The position numbers and the translations under genes are program-made. A DNA stretch of 64,000 nt from Cacajao melanocephalus (taxonomy: Eukaryota; Chordata; Mammalia; Primates; Pitheciidae). Below are positions 54,500 through 64,000 of the stretch, one piece after another. The stretch spans positions 29,854 to 93,853 of the forward strand of contig CAUYLG010048108.1 of NCBI GenBank assembly GCA_963573385.1. Direction: 5' to 3'. The notes under the pieces were generated by a model. That model was not told the DNA's origin. It made no database searches and saw only the letters and a program-made list of their open reading frames with translations. The stretch's first letter is position 1. Each line of letters opens with the position of its first letter.

Positions 54500-54645
54500 T
54501 ATACAATCCAAAGTGCTTTCTCTGTTTCCAAGGTGCTTAATCAACATTATTTTTAAAAGTAATAATAACGGACCATGTAGGGAGGACTTAAGTGACTTAG
54601 CCAATGCCACAGACCCATCAGTGACCCATGTTGGACTAAAAACCA
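54500..54645 (-). repeat. MIR-like SINE fragment
   Basis: CAAAGTGCTTTCTCTG, AAGTGACTTAGCCAATGCCA and CAGACCCATCAGTGAC resemble the MIR reverse complement around the 'TTGCCCAAGGTCACACAGC' region. Diverged. Confidence 0.45.
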
Positions 54646-54649
54646 TCTT

Positions 54650-55165
54650 CTCTCTCTCCCTCCATTCCTCCTAGACTCTTTTCTTCCCTCTTTACCTCCC
54701 TTCCTTCTTCATTTAATAATCATTTTCGTATTTGGCACCTGTACCAGGTGCTGATAAATGCATAGACAAATAAGAAGCTCTAGAAAGTTAGTAGATCTGT
54801 TGCCTGCTCTTCTTCAGTGAATGGAATAAAGCATCTGAAATGTAGGATGTAAGGCCCTGGTTAATCAACAGATTGACTGAGCAGTGTCAAACAAAAGAAA
54901 CATGACTTTAATAAGTATGAAGATTAAAATGGAAATAATAAAACACACCAGATATGAAGGGTGACAAAGTGTTATGCATATTAAAATTCTTGCCATTTAA
55001 GTGTGTATGGAAAGGAATCCATTGGTTAGACACAAAAGTGAGATAGATCTGTTTCCTTGATAAGATAATGGGTGAGTTTTAAAATAAACCTAAATTAGTT
55101 AAGTTCAACATACTACCAGCTTTACGGAAAATTTCTTATTTTAGTTAAGGAGATGGTCCAGTGTA
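54650..55165. other. Unassigned sequence with a CT-rich patch
   Basis: A short CT-rich patch at 54647-54708. GCACCTGTACCAGGTGCTGA at about 54736 is weakly L2-like. Nothing else recognised. Confidence 0.35.
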
Positions 55166-55177
55166 ATACACATACAT

Positions 55178-55180
<3 letters not shown>

Positions 55181-55218
<38 letters not shown>
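55181..55218. repeat. (CA)19 dinucleotide microsatellite
   Basis: Nineteen uninterrupted CA units at 55181-55218, preceded by ACACATACATAAA. Pure runs of this length are typically polymorphic. Confidence 0.98.
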
Positions 55219-57676
<2,458 letters not shown>

Positions 57677-57679
57677 TAA

Positions 57680-57974
57680 GATAAAAAAGGTCTTACTGCC
57701 AAAAACCTTGGAACTGACCAGCTGCTTGTAATTTTAGTCAAGAAAGGGTATTGATTTTTCATGTTAAACTGAATTTTAAGAAAAACGATAACTGCTAAAG
57801 TCATTGAGATGATAAGGCATCATCTCCCTGAGTATCATACTTACAAAATTGCCTAGAGAAATATCAATCATTTCCTCTTTATTCCAGTCTTCAATTATGT
57901 GCTTATCTCTAGGCCTCTTTATTGAGGAGGCCAACTGATTTACACTCAATAAGAATAATAGTAAACATTATACT
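57680..57974. other. Unassigned sequence
   Basis: Nothing recognised. Confidence 0.4.
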
Positions 57975-58165
57975 GAGTTCTCACTGTAAATCATTTTTAT
58001 GTACATTTTATAACACCTACTCTTCATAATAACACTCTAAGATTGATACTATTGTTACTCACATTTTAGAGACAGAGAAGCTGAAATTTTGAGAAATTAA
58101 GTGACGTTGCAAGTCACACAGCCATCAGGTGGTACAGCTGGCTCTAAAGCCATTATCTGCCTAAA
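57975..58165 (-). repeat. MIR SINE
   Basis: TTATAACACCTACTCTTCAT, ACATTTTAGAGACAGAGAAG, TTAAGTGACGTTGCAAGTCA and CACACAGCCATCAGGTGG follow the MIR reverse complement. Confidence 0.75.
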
Positions 58166-58299
58166 TCTCATCTTTTGATGACTGTGAAAATTGTGCCTTC
58201 AGTTTTATTCTCTCTTCCATATACCTTCAACCTTGCTTTCATTCCTGGTACTTTTTAAGCTTTGTATCTCTCTCATTAAAAACAAAAACAAATCCCAGC

Positions 58300-59048
58300 T
58301 TCATTTGTTGGTGTGTCCTTTCCTCAATGTGTGTTCTTGGCATTTTTGTCAAAAATCACTTGGCTGTTAAGTACTTAGGTTTATCTATGGGTTCTCTATT
58401 GGTTCTATTGGTGCATGTGTATTTTTATGGCAGTACCATGCTGCTTTGGCTACTATAGCTTTGTAGCCTATTTTGATGTCTGGTATGGTGACATACCACT
58501 ATGGTGACATACCAGACATCAAAATATAAACAAAAAGCTTTTTTTTTTTTTTGCCTCTGACTGCTTTGTCTATTCAGAGTCAATTATGATTCCATATGAA
58601 TTTTATATATTTTTTTCTATTTTAGTAAAGCATGTCATTGGTATTTTGATAGGGATTGCATTAAATGTGTACATCATTTTGGGTAGTATGGACACTGTAA
58701 CAACATCAATTTTTCCAATCCATGACAATGGGATGTCTTTCCATTTATTTGTATCTTCTTCAGTTTCTTTCCTCAGTGTTTTATAGTTTCATTGTAGAGA
58801 TCTTCCATCTCTTTGGTTAAATTTTATTTTTTGTAGTTTTTATAAGTGGTATGGCTTTCTTTATTTCTTTTTTAGATGTTTCACTATTGACATATAAAAC
58901 ACTACTAATTTTTGTATGTTTAATTTTTATCTTGCCACTTTACTGAATTTCTTTATTAATTCTAACTTATTTTGGTGGAGTCATATATATGAGCATGTTT
59001 TCTGAGGACAGAGACAATTTTACTTCCTCTTTGCAAATTTGGATGATG
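58300..59048 (-). mobile_element. Inverted 5' arm of a twin-primed L1
   Basis: The plus strand reads antisense ORF2: TTTCCTCAATGTGTGTTCTT, TATGGCAGTACCATGCTGCT, ATTCCATATGAATTTTATAT, ATTGGTATTTTGATAGGGAT, TGTTTTATAGTTTCATTGTA and ending AATTTGGATG at 59045. In ORF2 sense order its 3' limit (the GAACACACA region) directly precedes the start of the forward arm that follows, as twin priming predicts. Many changes; no functional product. Confidence 0.9.
58469..58526. repeat. Foldback inside the inverted L1 arm
   Basis: The arms 58469-58487 and 58508-58526 are perfect 19-base reverse complements. Inside, TATGGTGACATACCA occurs twice at 58484-58498 and 58500-58514. Ordinary L1 at this place lacks the right arm, so it was added after or during insertion. 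Confidence 0.95.
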
Positions 59049-59049
59049 T

Positions 59050-60428
59050 CAGACAAACTGGATATTCACAAGCAGAAGAATGAGTCTAGAATCCTATCAA
59101 TAACATTATAAAAATTGACTCAAAATAAATGAAAGATTTCAATGTAAAACCTGAAATTATAAAACTACTAGAAGAAAACATTAAGGAAATGTGCTACTAC
59201 ATTGGTCTGGGAAAGATTTTTCAGACAAGTACTCAAAAGCCCAGAAACAAAATCAAAAACAAACAAATTGTATTTCTTCAAATTAAAAATCTTCTGCCCA
59301 ACAAAAGAAACAATCAACAACATTAAGAGAAAATCTATAAGATGGGAGAAAATATGTGCAAACTACAGATCTGACAAAAGGTTAATATCTAGACTATATA
59401 AGAAACTTAAACAACTCAAGAGAAAATAATCCAATGAAAGATGATCAAAAATGTTTTAAATAGTCAAAAGATGTGACTAGACATCTCTCAAAAGAAGACA
59501 TACAATGGTCTACATTAAATACAGAAACGTTAAACATCACTAATCATTAGGGAGATGAAAATCAACCACAAGGAAGCATCACCTCACCCCAGTAGAATGG
59601 CTACTCTTAAAAAGACAAAAGATAAATTCTGGCAAAAATGTGAAGATAGGGGAATTTATATACAGAGTTGGCATGAATGCAAATTACTACAGAGGTAAAA
59701 AACATTATAGAGTTTGCTCGAAAAAATAAAAATAGAACTACCATATGATTCAGCAGTCATACAACTGGGTATCTACCTCAAAGAAATGAAATCAGTATTT
59801 AAAAGAGACATCTACTTGCAGCCCCATGTTTATTGCAGCACTGTTCATAGGAACTAAGACAGGGAATCAACCCAAGTCTCCATCAACAGATGAATGAAAG
59901 AAAATGTGGTAAATTTTTACAAAGAATACTATTTACTAAAAAAAGAAAAAAAGAATGAAACCCTGTCATTAGTAGAAACCATAGATTAGCCTAGAGGATA
60001 TTGTGTTAAATGAAATTAGCCAGGCACAGAAAGACAAATAATGCATGCCATGCTTATATGTGGAATCTAAAAAGCTGATCTCAGAGACATAGAGAATAGA
60101 AAAATAGTTATTAGAGGCTGAAGAAGGGAAGGAAGGTAGGTATAAGGAAAGGCTGGTTAACAGGTACCGAGTCACAGTGACTGAGGAGGAATAATTTCTA
60201 GGATGCTATTACACAGAAGGGTGTCATAGCTATAAATGTTCAATGACATATTTCAAAAGGGCTAGAAGAGAGAAATTTGAATGCTCTCATCACAAAGCAA
60301 CAATGAATTTTTGAGATGATAGAAATACTAAATACCATGATTTGATCATTATGCAATGTATGAATGTCTTGAAATATCTCACTGTACCCAATAAATATGT
60401 ACATGATGTGTCAATAAAAAAAATTTAT
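59050..60428 (+). mobile_element. Forward 3' arm of the same L1 (L1PB/L1MA-like)
   Basis: Starts ACTGGATATTCACAAGCAGA and runs through the ORF2 end. The frame at 59129-59326 includes LLEENIKEMCYYIGLGK. It continues with TCATTAGGGAGATGAAAATC, TTTATTGCAGCACTGTTCAT, AATTAGCCAGGCACAGAAAG, CTTATATGTGGAATCTAAAA and the 3' UTR with CATGATTTGATCATTATGCA, then an AATAAATATGTACATGATG terminus and short A-run. Broken by stops and frameshifts. No clear TSD found. Confidence 0.93.
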
Positions 60429-60539
60429 TAGGTAGTTAAACCATTTAAAAAATACAAGTAATAAAACAATCAGCAAAATAAGAAAGCCTTCCTTAGTTCT
60501 GTTGTCTCTTCTAGCTACTGTCAAATTCCATGCCTTTCC

Positions 60540-60870
60540 TTATCTAATTTGTTTCTGCTCTATCACTCTTCAATCCAGCACCATCTGGCTTCAGTTCCAC
60601 CACTTCACAAATCCCACCCTTTCTAAATAGGGTAAACCTATGACTTTAGCAGGTATCTATTTCAAAGATGAGTTCAGTTGTGATCTTAACTAATCTGTCT
60701 ATTGCATCATTATCATCAGTTCTTTCTTGTTAAAACTCCGAAATTGTACTTTACTGGCTCTTGTTCTGCTCCAGTCTTTTCTTGGACAGCACACTTTGGG
60801 GCACCCTTTACTTTGTCTTCTCATTAGAGATCTATGCTCTCTAGGGTTCGATTTCTCTTGCAATTATTTA
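60540..60870 (+). repeat. Possible L2 LINE internal fragment
   Basis: AATCCAGCACCATCTGGCTT, CAGTTCCACCACTTCAC and TTTACTGGCTCTTGTTCTGC loosely follow the C/T-rich L2 coding region in plus orientation. Weak support. Confidence 0.33.
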
Positions 60871-60874
60871 TGCA

Positions 60875-61435
60875 TGCATTAATTGTATGCAAATTACTTT
60901 TTCTTGGTAGTTCAATAGACTTAAGACCCCCAAAGCAAAACATACATTTTTCATAAATCTGCTCCTCTTCCTATATTCACCTCCATTCATTAAATCAAAA
61001 TAGAAAATTATATAGGAAATTTTCTTGTATATTCTCTCCCTAGCTGTATTTCGTTAACACCCTATGTAAAATAATGTGTAAAGTTCTTCTGATTGCTGCC
61101 TCAATATATTAATCTCCTTGTCTATATCTAATCCCTCCTTCTATCCTCAACTCACTTGATACTTATTGCTTTTATTTTATTAATTTATTGCTCACTTCAT
61201 ATTTATTTTCTGAAACTCCAAACTGATTTAGTCCACAGCACTCATGCCTCTACTCACGCCCGTTGCACCTTAAATGTCTTTCAATTCCACCTCTTCAGCT
61301 ACACAAGACACCTCAGCTCCACTCCATGTAGGTACCACTCTCTCTGCAACTTACTGCATCAATCCAGGGCCTCTTTTCAGTTCTCTCCTGACATTTTATG
61401 CATATCTATAGCCTTCAGGTTATTTTTCTTTAATA
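60875..61435. other. Unassigned pyrimidine-rich sequence
   Basis: The C/T-rich plus strand could continue the possible L2, but no block is decisive. A 105-residue frame at 61156-61473 lacks motifs. Confidence 0.35.
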
Positions 61436-61439
61436 GAAG

Positions 61440-61612
61440 TAAAATGCAGCGGTTATATGCATTGCCTCTGTAGGCAGCTTTACCGTTTACCAGCAGACAG
61501 GTTACTTAACTCCTCTTAACCTTACTTAACCTCTGTTCTCACATCCACAAAACGGAAGACCACGGTAGTGCATAAGTAATAGAGTAGTTATGAGTGGAAA
61601 GTAAACTGTTTT
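61440..61612 (+). repeat. MIR SINE
   Basis: GCAGCGGTTATATGCATTGC, GACAGGTTACTTAACTCCTC, TTAACCTCTGTTCTCACATC and AGTAATAGAGTAGTTATGAG follow the MIR order in plus orientation. A short internal duplication of CTTAACC is seen near 61515-61535. Confidence 0.6.
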
Positions 61613-61619
61613 GAGCAAA

Positions 61620-62685
61620 CCTGCATTATAGAAACTACTTTACAATATGACTGTTATTATTTATAAATATTTTCCCTCTGGACTTCTGATAGACACTAAG
61701 TTGCTTGAGAGTGGGGTTCACCTTAGGATCAATAACACTGCACACCAAGCACAGGGCAAGGGTCTCTTTGAAGTTAAATAGTCTGAATAAGGTTATGTGA
61801 CCCAGTGTTCTAAACAAACGACCAACTTCACTGCATTTTACTCCCTAATTTAAACTCAAGAGGAAGTAGGCAAGTAAGATGATAATCAATGGGGAATCTG
61901 GCTCTAGACCAAAACCCTATGTGTGATTTCTGAGACGTCACCACAGGCAATTACAGACCACCTGGCAAGCTTCAGAGGAAAGAGCTGCCCTCCCCACAAC
62001 AGACTAGGTGTGCGGCCAGTGTACTGCCGTCTCTGCAGGGAGTTGCAGTCAAGGGCGAGGGTACCCTGGCCAGCCATACTCTTATGCATGTCTACACTCC
62101 TAGATCATATGCCCTCATTCAGATCTTCTTTATCTGGTATTTTCAGCAGAGGTCTTCCTCAGGTGCCTCTGCTAAGACCTTCTTATTAGGGGAGCAGGGA
62201 AACATGACCCCAATTTTCTCCATGCTGACTTAGTGCTCAGTACTTTTCCACTCCTAGTCCTATCTTATCTCCTTACTCCTAGCTGCTGGTCCATAAAACA
62301 ACGGAATTCTTTTTTCAGGACTCCTAAGGCATAAGATGATCATCACATCCATGTTCATTCAACTGGCCCTCAAATGGTGCCACGGTCCAGACTCTTCCAT
62401 GAGGTCTCTTTCTCCAGTTTAGTTTTCTGCTTACATCATCACAGTGAGTGATTAATTGACTATTACTTTACTTGGGGTTCTTGTGTTAATGGACTACTAA
62501 GACAGCAGGCAGCTCGGCTCTCTCTAGCTCTACTAAGCTCCTAACAAGGAAGGAAGACATGAAAGATGGAAGGAGATTGCAAAGGAAAAATATCTGGGGA
62601 AACAGTATTTTGCTGCCCTCACTTCACAGAACAGAATAACTTTTTGAGTGGCTCAATGATCTAGAATCAACACACTTTTAAAAGA
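61620..62685. other. Unassigned block of higher GC
   Basis: 61920-62540 is visibly richer in GC and complexity than the surroundings. Opposed frames of 88 residues (61923-62189, plus) and 61 residues (61904-62089, minus) overlap here with no recognised motif. It could be an unrecognised LTR or single-copy sequence. Confidence 0.35.
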
Positions 62686-62689
62686 TATC

Positions 62690-62815
62690 TTAAAAATCCT
62701 CTAATACAATTTATTCATTTAGAAGTGAATAGATTGTGGACCTGGAAGACTATGTGACCTGAGGGCACAATTAGGTGTTGAGACAAGGGCATTTGAATCC
62801 TAGTCTAAAAATGTA
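62690..62815 (-). repeat. MIR-class SINE fragment
   Basis: TCTTAAAAATCCTCTAATAC, TTTATTCATTTAGAAGTGAA and GGGCATTTGAATCCTAGTCT resemble the reversed SINE tail with the 'CAACCCCTTCATTTTACAGATG' block. Diverged. Confidence 0.45.
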
Positions 62816-62819
62816 ACTT

Positions 62820-63465
<646 letters not shown>

Positions 63466-63469
63466 TTAA

Positions 63470-64000
63470 TTCAGTTTTAATTGAAGACTTCTAAGAATGA
63501 GAGTACACAGATTAAGGAGAAGACACATGTTCTCCAACTGTACATATTCCTCAATGAGAAGCAGTGATAATGCACACCTTTTCAAAAAAATGGTGATCAG
63601 TGTCAGAAGTGCTCATGAATGTGTGAGGAAGGTAGTATATGATTATTCTGGTTTTACAACAAAGAAAACTGTATGAAGCCGAGAAGTGACATGAGTCTTC
63701 CAAAACCTAGTACAGCACTTTCTACCACAGTGTATTCAGTGGTTATTCCACAAGCCTGATTTCAGAGTCTAAAACAAAGTTGAAATAAAGGACAGGAAAT
63801 CAAGAAATTCATCTCTGAGAACAGATAGCCACTTGTAACATGGTAAAAAGCCCCATAAAACTGCATACCTCAACCATACCTTGGCTTTCTGTTTAAACTG
63901 CTCTGTAACCCGTAATGTGACAAGCAAGCAGTCCAAACCCAGGCCATCTTGGCCCCTGTGACTTGGAATTTCCACCCTACCCAGACAATGTGTAAACAAA
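63470..64000. other. Unassigned sequence to the window end
   Basis: No gene or repeat recognised. The 76-residue minus-strand frame at 63769-63999 runs to the edge and shows no known domain. Confidence 0.4.

Noticed and set aside
59129..59429. Open frames resembling L1 ORF2 protein
   Set aside because: They are short remnants in a truncated, inverted, frameshifted L1 and cannot encode an active protein.

Overview
This window is nuclear DNA from a primate, almost certainly human or a close relative. It carries about fifteen Alu SINEs of J, S and Y-like character. It also holds primate-age and older L1 pieces, mammal-wide MIR and L2 fragments, MaLR-type LTRs and fossil hAT and pogo-type DNA transposons. 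The background is AT-rich. I find no intact protein-coding gene, no RNA gene and no bacterial or organellar sequence. The open frames in the window are short and are either chance frames or run through repeats. Family names come from remembered consensus features, not from a database search.

Region by region: (1) 379-2054 is a decayed, intronless copy of a cTAGE/MIA2-family (TANGO1-like) transcript that keeps an AATAAA signal. (2) 2-15 kb holds two forward Alus with target-site duplications (TSDs), an antisense L1 fragment beside a MaLR LTR, a hAT-type element with terminal inverted repeats (TIRs), an L1 3' end, a long L2 3' end, and a reverse Alu whose tail became a CT/TATC microsatellite. 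(3) 15-31 kb has an AluJ, L2 and MIR remnants, a candidate solo LTR, a MIR split by an Alu, a composite GT/AT/AC tract, a complete THE1/MST-type LTR and an ERVL-like LTR fragment. (4) 31-45 kb has a 57-bp L1 micro-insertion, several Alus (one only a left arm), a MER5A split by an L1 tail, and a nearly perfect 32-bp-stem hairpin. (5) 43-51 kb is mostly unassigned AT-rich sequence. (6) 51-64 kb holds a pogo/Tigger-type DNA transposon with an Alu inside it, a (CA)19 tract, a 5'-truncated Alu, a twin-primed (5'-inverted) L1 carrying an internal foldback, further MIRs, and a terminal Alu.

No genes here act together. The content is a layered record of transposition: MIR/L2 and old DNA transposons, then MaLR LTRs and L1M/L1PB, then Alus. 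Small local tandem and inverted duplications lie on top of these. The most unusual item is the hairpin at 41713-41794, which no repeat family I know explains. The foldback inside the inverted L1 arm, the polyadenylated Alu left arm and the 57-bp L1 insertion are good mechanistic specimens.
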